This document shows positions 57,457 through 64,000 of a stretch of 64,000 bases of DNA, in pieces. The stretch is from positions 98,117 through 162,116 of the forward strand of contig NZ_JAAXOQ010000009.1 of the NCBI RefSeq assembly GCF_012396015.1, read 5' to 3'. Position numbers and translations under genes: made by a program. Below the pieces are notes generated by a model. That model was not told the origin of the DNA. It did not search any database and worked only from the letters and a program-made list of their open reading frames with translations. Each line of letters opens with the position of its first letter. Within the stretch, counting starts at the first letter, position 1. This stretch comes from Tsukamurella spumae (lineage in GTDB: Bacteria; Actinomycetota; Actinomycetes; Mycobacteriales; Mycobacteriaceae).

Positions 57457-58341
57457 TCACGCCGGCGGATAGGCGGCGAGGAGCGCGGCGCGCACCGGAT
57501 CAGTGGTGTGCGGCAGCCACAGTGCCTGTACCGGGACCTGCGGGGCATCGTCGAGCTCGAGGACCGTGACCCGGCCCCCGAAGCGCTCCCCGGGCGGACC
57601 GGTCACGAACGCGGCGGCGTGCGGTGCGGCGAGCACCGCGGTCGCGGGTGGCGTGCCCTGCACGTGGTTGATCAGCAGGTCCGGTTCGAAGCCCGCACGA
57701 CGACACTGCGCGACCAGGAAGTCCGTGTAGAAGGAGGCGTGCGGCGGCGCCCACACCACGATCGGCGACGCCGCGAGCTCGGCGAGCGCGAGCCGCTCGC
57801 GACCGGCCGACCCGTGGTCGCGGTGCAGCGCGACCCGCAGCGGGTGGTAGGCGAGCGTGCTTCCCGCCAGCTGGTCCGGCAGCGCCGCGCCGCGCCGGAG
57901 CACCAGGTCGATGGTGCCCTCCCGCAGCTCGGCGACCATCGCCGACGGGAACAGTTCGCGCACGGTGATCGACGGCGGATCGTCCTGTGCGATCAGCGGT
58001 TCCAGGATCTCGTAGGCCTCCTCGGCGGTCACCGCGGGGCTGCGACCGACGACGAACGGACGCCGGCGCTGCGCGCCCGCGTCCCGGGCGCGCGCCGCGA
58101 GCAGCCGGGCACCGGACAGGAGGGAGGGCGCACCGTCGTACAGGGTGCGGGCCGCGGCGGTCGGGGCGAGGCGGCGCCCGGAGCGGGTGAACAGGGGCGT
58201 GCCGAGTTCGCGCTCGAGCTGGCGGAGCGCGGCGGAGAGCGCCTGCTGGCTCAGGTGCAGGCGGGCGGCCGCGGCGGCGAGCGAGGGCTCCTCCATGGCG
58301 GCGACGAACTGCTCCAGGCGGCGGAGGTCGGGCGTGGTCAT
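57457..58341 (-). CDS. LysR-family transcriptional regulator
   Basis: 294 residues. N-terminal winged HTH: LRRLEQFVAAMEEPSLAAAAARLHLSQQALSAALRQLERELG in three blocks (about 6-47), with the GTPLFTRSGRRLAPTAAA segment that follows. The effector domain (about 95-290) shows no specific motif. It is divergent from the SDR gene; a perfect T-N11-A inverted repeat lies between. It should control the SDR gene and itself. Confidence 0.93.
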   Translation of the reverse strand: MTTPDLRRLEQFVAAMEEPSLAAAAARLHLSQQALSAALRQLERELGTPLFTRSGRRLAPTAAARTLYDGAPSLLSGARLLAARARDAGAQRRRPFVVGRSPAVTAEEAYEILEPLIAQDDPPSITVRELFPSAMVAELREGTIDLVLRRGAALPDQLAGSTLAYHPLRVALHRDHGSAGRERLALAELAASPIVVWAPPHASFYTDFLVAQCRRAGFEPDLLINHVQGTPPATAVLAAPHAAAFVTGPPGERFGGRVTVLELDDAPQVPVQALWLPHTTDPVRAALLAAYPPA

Positions 58342-58351
58342 CAGGCCATCC

Positions 58352-58376
58352 TATTCACAATCAGAAGTAGTGAATA
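58352..58376. promoter_or_regulatory. LysR operator (T-N11-A inverted repeat)
   Basis: Perfect arms TATTCAC (58352-58358) and GTGAATA (58370-58376) separated by 11 bases, 10 bp upstream of the LysR start codon and 87 bp from the SDR start. Confidence 0.8.
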
Positions 58377-58463
58377 GTCCGAAAACATTCGATTGTCGGT
58401 TGTCTTTTAGGCGCTTACGTTGGGTGCGGCACACACCGATGCGCACAACGATGAGGAGAACAC

Positions 58464-59213
58464 ATGACGAAGCTCGCTGGGAAGACGGCAGTGGTGGCCG
58501 GTGGCGGCAAGAACCTCGGCGGTCTGGTCAGTCGCCATCTCGCCGGGCTCGGTGCGAACGTGGTGGTGCATTACAACAGCCCGTCGTCGGAGGCGGAGGC
58601 CCGGGAGACCGCGGCCGCCGTCGAGGCCGCGGGTGCTGCGGCGCTGCTGTTCCAGGGCGACCTGACGGCACCGTCGACCGTGACCGAGCTGTTCGACGCG
58701 GCCGTGACCGAGTTCGGCGGCGTCGACGTCGCGGTGAACACGGTCGGCAAGGTGCTGCGCAAGCCGATCCTGGAAACCTCTGAGGCCGAGTACGACTCGA
58801 TGTTGGACATCAATGCCAAGGCCGCCTACTTCTTCATCAAGGAGGCGGGGCGCACGCTGCGCGACGGCGGCACTCTGGTCACGATCGTGACCGCGCTGCT
58901 CGGCGCCTTCACCGACGGGTACTCCACCTACGCGGGCGGCAAGTCGCCGGTCGAGCACTTCAACCGCGCCGCGGCCAAGGAGTTCGCGGGCCGCGGGATC
59001 ACCGTCAACGCCATCGCCCCCGGGCCGATGGACACGCCCTTCTTCTACGGCCAGGAGACGCCCGAGCGGGTCGAGTTCCACAAGTCGCAGGGCATGGGCG
59101 GCCGCCTGACCCTGATCGAGGACATCGCGCCCATCGTCGACTTCCTGGCGACCGATGGTCACTGGATCACCGGCCAGACGCTGTTCGCCAACGGCGGCTA
59201 CACCACCCGCTGA
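58464..59213 (+). CDS. Short-chain dehydrogenase/reductase, LysR-controlled
   Basis: 249 residues. SDR motifs in order: AGKTAVVAGGGKNLGGLVSR (about 5-24, cofactor), GGVDVAVNTVGK (about 84-95, NNAG replaced by NTVG), the Ser region in TIVTALLGAF (about 140), YSTYAGGKSPVEHF (about 153-166, catalytic Tyr-Lys as YAGGK), NAIAPGPMDTPFF (about 181) and a C-terminal ITGQTLFANGGYTTR. A GMG-type glycine-rich loop suggests NADP(H). Substrate unknown. It is paired with the LysR regulator, and an intervening 122-bp promoter gap holds the operator. Confidence 0.9.
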   Translation: MTKLAGKTAVVAGGGKNLGGLVSRHLAGLGANVVVHYNSPSSEAEARETAAAVEAAGAAALLFQGDLTAPSTVTELFDAAVTEFGGVDVAVNTVGKVLRKPILETSEAEYDSMLDINAKAAYFFIKEAGRTLRDGGTLVTIVTALLGAFTDGYSTYAGGKSPVEHFNRAAAKEFAGRGITVNAIAPGPMDTPFFYGQETPERVEFHKSQGMGGRLTLIEDIAPIVDFLATDGHWITGQTLFANGGYTTR

Positions 59214-59287
59214 TCCGGGCGCGCGGAGGGCGTTCGGCGCGCCTACGATGAGCTTCGTTCTGTGGGGACGTGAAGAGGGAGACGCGA

Positions 59288-60517
59288 GTGAGTGAAGCAC
59301 CGTCGGCGATGCGCCGCAGATTGATCCGGATGTCCGGGCGCGACCCGCACGAGGAGGGCCGGACGGCCACCACGCTGGAGCTGCTCTTCGACCTCACCTT
59401 CGTGGTGGTCTTCTCGCTCGCGGGCGTGCAACTCGCCGACGCCATCGCGGAGGGGCACTACTTCGCCGCCTTCGTCGGGTTCGGGTTCTGCGCCTTCGCC
59501 GCGATCTGGGCGTGGATCAACTTCACGTGGATGGCCTCCGCCTTCGACACCGACGACTGGCTCTTCCGCAGCGTCACGGCGTTGCAGATGATCGGTGTCT
59601 GCATCATGGGCCTCGGCGTGGAGCCCTTCTTCGCCTCGGTCGCCGCGCACGAGCAGCCGAACAACTCGGTGCTGGTGATCGGCTACGTGGTGATGCGCGT
59701 CGCGCTGCTCGCGCAGTGGACCCGGGTGGCGATCTCGTCGCCGCGGTACCGCCGGGCCGCCGTCACCTACATCGTCGCGATCACGTTCGCGCAGATCGGG
59801 TGGATCTTCAGCGCGTTCGCGCCGCTGACCCTGGCGCAGGTGCTCGTCGCGGGCCTGATCCTGTTCATCGTGGAGCTCGGCGGGCCGTACATCGCCGAGC
59901 GGCGCGAGCGCACCCCGTGGAACCCGCACCACATCGCCGAGCGCTACGGCCTGCTCACCATCATCACGCTGGGCGAGGGCGTGGTCGGCACCGTCGTCGC
60001 GTTGCAGGCGCTGCTCAAGGCCCAGGGCTGGAGCGCCGACATCGCCGTGCTCGGCGTCGCCGCGATGGTGCTCAACCTGTCGATCTGGTGGATCTACTTC
60101 TCGATCCCGGTCGGGGAGGCGCTGGTTCGCGCTCCGAGCAAGTGCTTCGCCTGGGGCTACGGCCACATCGTGATCTTCACGGGGATCGCGGCGTTCGGCG
60201 CCGGACTGCACGTCGAGGCGCTCGGCATCTCGCACGAGGCGCACGTGAGCAACGTGGTGGTCGCGGCGGCGTTCGTCGGGCCGCTGGCGGTAGCGGTGCT
60301 GGGGATCGGGGTCATGGACGCCTACCTCACCGGCTTCGACGGCACCCGTGCGTTCGCGGTGTGCATCACGCTCGCCCTGCTGGGCGCGGGCATCGCGGCC
60401 GTCGCCGCGGGGGCCACGCCGCTCGCCGCGCTGGTGTGGAGCGCCATCGCCCTCGTGGTGCAGGTCCTCGTCGAGGAGCTGTGGTCCGGCGAGCGCCGGG
60501 CCGCCCGACTCGGGTAG
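59288..60517 (+). CDS. LtrA-like multi-pass membrane protein (low temperature requirement A family)
   Basis: 409 residues from GTG 59288, chosen for AGAGGGAG seven bases upstream; GTG 59270 is possible. The LtrA hallmark ATTLELLFDLTFVVVFSLAG lies at about 22-41, AWINFTWMASAFDTDDW at about 80-96, then PHHIAERYGLLTIITLGEGV (about 215-234). About ten hydrophobic segments span the length. The family name comes from a Listeria low-temperature growth gene; the molecular function is unsettled, perhaps transport or membrane adaptation. Single gene. Confidence 0.92.
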   Translation: MSEAPSAMRRRLIRMSGRDPHEEGRTATTLELLFDLTFVVVFSLAGVQLADAIAEGHYFAAFVGFGFCAFAAIWAWINFTWMASAFDTDDWLFRSVTALQMIGVCIMGLGVEPFFASVAAHEQPNNSVLVIGYVVMRVALLAQWTRVAISSPRYRRAAVTYIVAITFAQIGWIFSAFAPLTLAQVLVAGLILFIVELGGPYIAERRERTPWNPHHIAERYGLLTIITLGEGVVGTVVALQALLKAQGWSADIAVLGVAAMVLNLSIWWIYFSIPVGEALVRAPSKCFAWGYGHIVIFTGIAAFGAGLHVEALGISHEAHVSNVVVAAAFVGPLAVAVLGIGVMDAYLTGFDGTRAFAVCITLALLGAGIAAVAAGATPLAALVWSAIALVVQVLVEELWSGERRAARLG

Positions 60518-60525
60518 GCCGCCCG

Positions 60526-60564
60526 CCTCGGGGGCGCCCCCGCCGCGGGGGGCGCCCCGAGGGG
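60526..60564. terminator. GC-rich hairpin between convergent genes
   Basis: Near-perfect stem of about 15 bp (CCTCGGGGGCGCCCC with GGGGCGCCCCGAGG, one bulge), placed between the LtrA-like and PPK2-type stops and overlapping no codon of either protein except the end of the latter stop region. Confidence 0.7.
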
Positions 60565-61419
60565 CTACGCCTGCGCCAGGCGGGCCTTCTCGTGCTCGAC
60601 GTCGAACGCGGCGGGCGGCCAGTCCAACCCGAGGCCCTCGAGGGTCTCGATGAGCAGCTCGGTGATCGCGAGCCGACTGAACCACTTGCGGTCGGCGGGG
60701 ATGATGTGCCAGGGGGCGCTGTCGACGCTGGTGCGGTCGAGCATCGCCTGGTAGGCCTCCTGGTACTTCGGCCAGTAGCCGCGCTCGTCGATGTCGGCGG
60801 GGTTGTACTTCCAGTACTTGTCGGGGCGGTCCAGGCGCTCCTGCAGCCGCTTGCGCTGCTCGTCCAACGAGACGAACATGGCGCACTTGACCACGGTGAT
60901 GCCCGAGGCGGCCAGATCCTCCTCGAAGCTGTTGATGACCCCGTAGCGCGGCTCCCACACCGACTGCGGTACCAGATCGTGCACGCGGACCACGAGCACG
61001 TCCTCGTAGTGCGAGCGGTCGAAGACGCCGATCTGGCCGCCCTTCGGGGTCTGCCGGTGGATGCGCCAGAGGAAGTCGTGCGCGAGCTCCTCCTCGGTGG
61101 GCTTGCCGAAGGAGGCGGTCTTCACGCCCTGGGGATCGACCATGCCGATCACGTGCCGCACGATGCCGCCCTTGCCGGCCGTGTCCATGCCCTGCAGCAC
61201 CAGCAGCACCGAGCGGTGATCGCCCGCGCGGCCGTTGGCGTAGAGCAGCTCCTGCAGCTGCGAGAGCCGCTTGCCGCGCTCGACGAGGAGCGCCTCGCCC
61301 GCCGCCTTGTCACCGTCGAATCCCGGCGTGCCGGAGGTGTCGATGTCCTGCACCGTGGACCCCGGTCGCCAGCGCAGAGCTGCGGATGCGGAACCGGACC
61401 AACCGTTGTCGTTCGCCAT
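60565..61419 (-). CDS. PPK2-family polyphosphate:nucleotide phosphotransferase
   Basis: 284 residues. Walker A LQGMDTAGKGGIVRHVIGMV (about 75-94), lid region GVFDRSHYEDVLVVRVHDLV (about 131-150). This belongs to a different branch of PPK2 than the gene at 41752, the one often annotated as polyphosphate:AMP or nucleotide phosphotransferase (short PPK2). It transfers phosphate from polyphosphate to a nucleoside mono- or diphosphate. It is divergent from the DUF445 gene. Confidence 0.93.
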   Translation of the reverse strand: MANDNGWSGSASAALRWRPGSTVQDIDTSGTPGFDGDKAAGEALLVERGKRLSQLQELLYANGRAGDHRSVLLVLQGMDTAGKGGIVRHVIGMVDPQGVKTASFGKPTEEELAHDFLWRIHRQTPKGGQIGVFDRSHYEDVLVVRVHDLVPQSVWEPRYGVINSFEEDLAASGITVVKCAMFVSLDEQRKRLQERLDRPDKYWKYNPADIDERGYWPKYQEAYQAMLDRTSVDSAPWHIIPADRKWFSRLAITELLIETLEGLGLDWPPAAFDVEHEKARLAQA

Positions 61420-61469
61420 GGAACCACCCTATCCGGCGCGCGGGCCCGATCTTCGGGCAAGATCGACTC

Positions 61470-62813
61470 GTGACGGTGTCATCTCCCGCGGGTACCCCGC
61501 AGACGTCCGGGCCGAAGCCCTCGTCCTCAGCTCCGGCGAGTCCGTTCGGCGGCACGCCGGACCAGCAGAAGCGCCGAGATCTGCGCAAGATGAAGGCGTT
61601 GGCCCTCTCCTTCCTCATCGGCGCGGCGATCATCTACCTCATCTGCGAGTACCTGGACACCAAGGGTGCGCACCTGGCGATCGCCGGGCCGTGGGTCGGG
61701 TACGTGAAGGCCGCGTCCGAGGCGGGAATGGTCGGCGGCCTGGCGGACTGGTTCGCGGTGACCGCGCTGTTCCGGCACCCGCTGGGCCTGCCGATCCCGC
61801 ACACCGCGATCATCAAGCGCAAGAAGGACCAGCTGGGCGACGCGCTCGGCGGCTTCGTGGAGAGCAACTTCCTCACCCCCGACGTGATCGCGGAGAAGGT
61901 GGGTTCGCTCGAGCTCAGCGGCCGCGTCGCCAACTGGATGGCCGATCCGGAGAACTCGCAGCGGCTGGGCGCCGAGGCGGCGAAGCTGGTCAAGGTCATG
62001 AGCGAGGTGCTGCGCGACGAGGACGTCGAGGCGGTGCTCAACTCCACCATCATCAAGCGGCTCGCCGAGCCCGAGTGGGGGCCGCCCATCGGGCGGCTCG
62101 TCGAGACGCTGCTGCAGGAGCAGCGTCAGCTGCCGCTGATCAACCTGCTCGCCGAGCGCGCGCACCACTGGGCCCTGGGCAGCCAGGGCGTCATCGACAA
62201 GATCGTCGACACCGACGGTCCGCAGTGGTCGCCCAAGTTCGTCAACTCGCTGCTGGGGGAGCGGATCTACCGCGAGCTCGTCGAGTTCACCTGGAAGGTG
62301 CGCAGCGACCCCGATCACGAGGTGCGGCACGCCATGAGCACCTTCCTCTGGGACTTCGCCTCCGACCTGCAGCACGATCCGCGGACCATCGCCAAGGTCG
62401 AGGACGTCAAGGCCGAGCTGATGGGGCGCGAGGAGGTGCGCACCGCGGCGCAGGCGGCGTGGCGCGCGGCCAAGCGGATGATCGAGGCGTCGGTCGACGA
62501 CCCCGATTCGACACTGCGCGAGAAGTTCAGCGAATCCGCCGCCCGGTTCGGCGTCCGGCTGCGCGACGACCCGGCGCTGCGCGGGAAGGTCGACTTCTGG
62601 GTCGATCGCTCGGTGCGGCACCTCGTCGAGAACTACGCGGGGCAGATCACCTCGATCATCACCGACACCGTCGCGCGCTGGGACGCCGACGAGGCGTCGG
62701 GGAAGATCGAGCTCGCGGTGGGACGCGACCTGCAGTTCATCCGGATCAACGGCACCGTCGTCGGTGCCCTGGCCGGCCTGGCGATCTACACGATCACCCA
62801 GCTCCTCTTCTGA
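61470..62813 (+). CDS. DUF445 family membrane-anchored protein
   Basis: 447 residues from GTG 61470, which leaves 50 bp between it and the divergent PPK2 start. The N-terminus is a Ser/Pro-rich linker, then a hydrophobic helix ALALSFLIGAAIIYLICEYL (about 41-60). The signature GMVGGLADWFAVTALFRHPLGLPIPHTAII in two blocks (about 84-113) identifies DUF445. A second hydrophobic helix closes the C-terminus (VVGALAGLAIYTITQLLF). The long middle is helical and should lie on one side of the membrane. Function unknown. Confidence 0.92.
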   Translation: MTVSSPAGTPQTSGPKPSSSAPASPFGGTPDQQKRRDLRKMKALALSFLIGAAIIYLICEYLDTKGAHLAIAGPWVGYVKAASEAGMVGGLADWFAVTALFRHPLGLPIPHTAIIKRKKDQLGDALGGFVESNFLTPDVIAEKVGSLELSGRVANWMADPENSQRLGAEAAKLVKVMSEVLRDEDVEAVLNSTIIKRLAEPEWGPPIGRLVETLLQEQRQLPLINLLAERAHHWALGSQGVIDKIVDTDGPQWSPKFVNSLLGERIYRELVEFTWKVRSDPDHEVRHAMSTFLWDFASDLQHDPRTIAKVEDVKAELMGREEVRTAAQAAWRAAKRMIEASVDDPDSTLREKFSESAARFGVRLRDDPALRGKVDFWVDRSVRHLVENYAGQITSIITDTVARWDADEASGKIELAVGRDLQFIRINGTVVGALAGLAIYTITQLLF

Positions 62814-62848
62814 GGCGCGCGGGCTCGTGTCAATGACTACGATCACAC

Positions 62849-62890
62849 TGCTAACCAACTGCTTGCAAGAGTTAGCACTAGCTGTTAGCG
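62849..62890. promoter_or_regulatory. Inverted and repeated GTTAGC sites before the XRE gene
   Basis: TGCTAAC (62849-62855) and GTTAGCA (62871-62877) form an inverted repeat around 15 bases; a further GTTAGCG lies at 62884-62890. The AT-rich stretch also holds TTGCAA (62863-62868), a -35 candidate. Autoregulation by the XRE protein is inference. Confidence 0.55.
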
Positions 62891-62921
62891 TGGTGTCAGC
62901 CGCGCAGACGGGAGACCGGAT

Positions 62922-63311
62922 ATGACGAGCGATGAAGGGCCCGAAGTGGATTCAGTGAACTCGGGATCCGATATTGGAGCGTTCATTCGGTCGCAACGTC
63001 TTGCGGCAGAGGTGTCCATCCGGCAACTGGCGGAGAGGGCGGGGGTTTCCAACCCGTATCTCAGCCAGATCGAGCGGGGGCTCCGCCGACCGTCGGCCGA
63101 CGTGCTGGGGCAGATCGCCAAAGCGCTGCGGCTCTCGGCGGAGGTGCTGTACGTGCAGGCCGGGATCCTCGAGGAGCGTCCGGAGTCCCCGGTACGCGAT
63201 GCACTGATCGCGGACACTGCCATCAACGAGCGGCAGAAGCAGGCCCTACTCGACATCTACGAGAGCTTCCGCCGCGAGAACGAGACCGCTTTGAAGGAGA
63301 ACATGCCATGA
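62922..63311 (+). CDS. XRE-family DNA-binding protein upstream of the HbhA-like gene
   Basis: 129 residues. HTH_3 domain (about 17-75): IGAFIRSQRLAAEVSIRQLAERAGVSNPYLSQIERG in two blocks. The C-terminal tail has an INERQKQALLDIYESFRREN helix. The arrangement with an overlapping hbhA-like gene matches Rv0474-Rv0475 in M. tuberculosis. It overlaps the next start (ATGA) and may autoregulate the pair. Confidence 0.93.
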   Translation: MTSDEGPEVDSVNSGSDIGAFIRSQRLAAEVSIRQLAERAGVSNPYLSQIERGLRRPSADVLGQIAKALRLSAEVLYVQAGILEERPESPVRDALIADTAINERQKQALLDIYESFRRENETALKENMP

Positions 63312-63937
63312 CCGAGCAGAACACCCTCGACGACCTGAAGACCCCCCTGTTCGCCGCCCTCGGCGCCGGCGACTATGCCTACGAGGCCGTGTCCGAGGTC
63401 GTCGACAAGCTGCGCGCCGCAGCCACCGACGCGTCGAAGGACTTCCAGACCAAGGTCGAGGAGGCCCAGGCGAAGGTCGAGGAGGCCACCGACTCCGCGC
63501 AGGCCAAGCTGACCGAGGCCAAGGACGGCCTGCCCAAGGACGTCGACGAGCTGCGCGCCAAGTTCACCCCCGAGGAGCTGCGCAAGGTGGCCGCCGCCTA
63601 CATCCAGGTCGCGACCGACATCTACGAGTCGCTGGCCGAGCGCGGCGAGAGCGCCTTCGAGCGCATCAAGTCGGGCTCCGTGATCGAGGACGCCACCGAG
63701 CAGGCGACCAAGGCGTACAACCAGGCCGTCGAGCTGACCGAGTCCTCGCTGGGCCAGGTCGCGTCCGCCACCAAGCAGGTCGGCGAGCGCGCCGCGAAGC
63801 TGGTCAACCGTGCGGGCGACGAGGCCGAGGCCGCCGTCGACAAGGCGCAGGCCACCGTCGAGGAGGCCACCGAGAAGGCCACCGCCGCTGTGAATAAGGC
63901 CGCCCCCAAGGCTGCGCCGAAGAACGCCGACGCCTGA
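63308..63937 (+). CDS. hbhA: HbhA-like heparin-binding hemagglutinin homologue with short Lys-rich tail
   Basis: 209 residues. A mostly helical protein: a hydrophobic N-terminal helix TPLFAALGAGDYAYEAVSEVV (about 12-32, shown in part), a coiled-coil stretch with repeated KVEEA motifs (about 50-75), PKDVDELRAKFTPEELRKV (about 77-95), and AAYIQVATDIYESLAERGESAF. The C-terminus is Ala/Lys-rich, but only about 25 residues (AAVNKAAPKAAPKNADA). M. tuberculosis HBHA has a longer lysine-repeat tail that binds heparan sulfate. The adhesin function is therefore uncertain here; the cell-surface or lipid-body role in other actinobacteria is equally possible. Confidence 0.88.
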   Translation: MTEQNTLDDLKTPLFAALGAGDYAYEAVSEVVDKLRAAATDASKDFQTKVEEAQAKVEEATDSAQAKLTEAKDGLPKDVDELRAKFTPEELRKVAAAYIQVATDIYESLAERGESAFERIKSGSVIEDATEQATKAYNQAVELTESSLGQVASATKQVGERAAKLVNRAGDEAEAAVDKAQATVEEATEKATAAVNKAAPKAAPKNADA

Positions 63938-63960
63938 TCGTCGCGCCTTTCTGCTCCACC

Positions 63961-64000
<40 letters not shown>

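Overview
The window is about 70% GC and looks like the chromosome of a mycolic-acid actinobacterium (order Mycobacteriales). Tsukamurella is my best guess; Gordonia and Rhodococcus relatives are not excluded. Lipobox lipoproteins, a stand-alone groEL2 under CIRCE control, an F420-dependent oxidoreductase, a RamB-type regulator divergent from aceA, and an XRE gene overlapping an hbhA-like gene all support this. The order groEL2, S9 peptidase, lpd, ramB, aceA, fadB2, XRE and hbhA follows, from memory, the Rv0440-Rv0475 stretch of M. tuberculosis, with accessory blocks inserted.

Layout. At 1-3.7 kb is the first codons of a leftward gene and three tandem paralogous lipoproteins. At 3.7-10.8 kb are an SRPBCC protein, groEL2 with two CIRCE operators, an AlbA-type DNA-binding/ATPase regulator flanked by 79-bp direct repeats, htpG and a DinB-like protein. 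At 10.8-15.6 kb is an alcohol/aldehyde oxidation module (PucR regulator divergent from an aldehyde dehydrogenase and a GMC oxidoreductase). From 15.7 to 41 kb is a siderophore locus. Its leftward arm encodes an aryl carrier protein, MbtH and an 8.7-kb two-module NRPS (C-A-T-E-C-A-T) that ends in a TesB-type acyl-CoA thioesterase domain, followed by a membrane protein and an LLM oxidoreductase. Its rightward arms encode a ferric-siderophore binding lipoprotein, two siderophore-interacting reductases, an N-hydroxylase, a formyltransferase, the four 2,3-dihydroxybenzoate genes and a heterodimeric ABC exporter. A second binding lipoprotein lies between them on the other strand, and a TetR gene closes the locus. 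DtxR/IdeR-like boxes lie in the two divergent promoter regions. Together these genes should make, export and reductively unload a mixed catecholate-hydroxamate siderophore, but no import permease is present.

At 41-53 kb are housekeeping and poorly known genes: PPK2, membrane protein, hydrolase, L,D-transpeptidase, a frameshifted thiamine-binding-type gene, S9 peptidase, lpd, DUF4253, and a four-gene leftward operon (DLH, AhpD-like, HD, VOC). At 52.4-57.4 kb are the glyoxylate and fatty-acid genes (ramB, aceA, fadB2, a methyltransferase). At 57.4-64 kb are a LysR/SDR divergent pair with a clear operator, an LtrA-like protein, a second PPK2, a DUF445 protein, and the XRE/hbhA-like pair. The last 38 bases are pure G and look like an assembly artefact.

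The most unexpected signal is a 9-mer, GCACCGTCG, seen about 62 times on the two strands by eye where base composition predicts about 2. It occurs in genes, in gaps and as the arms of two terminators, like the DNA uptake sequences of other bacteria. No tRNA, rRNA, CRISPR array or insertion sequence was seen.
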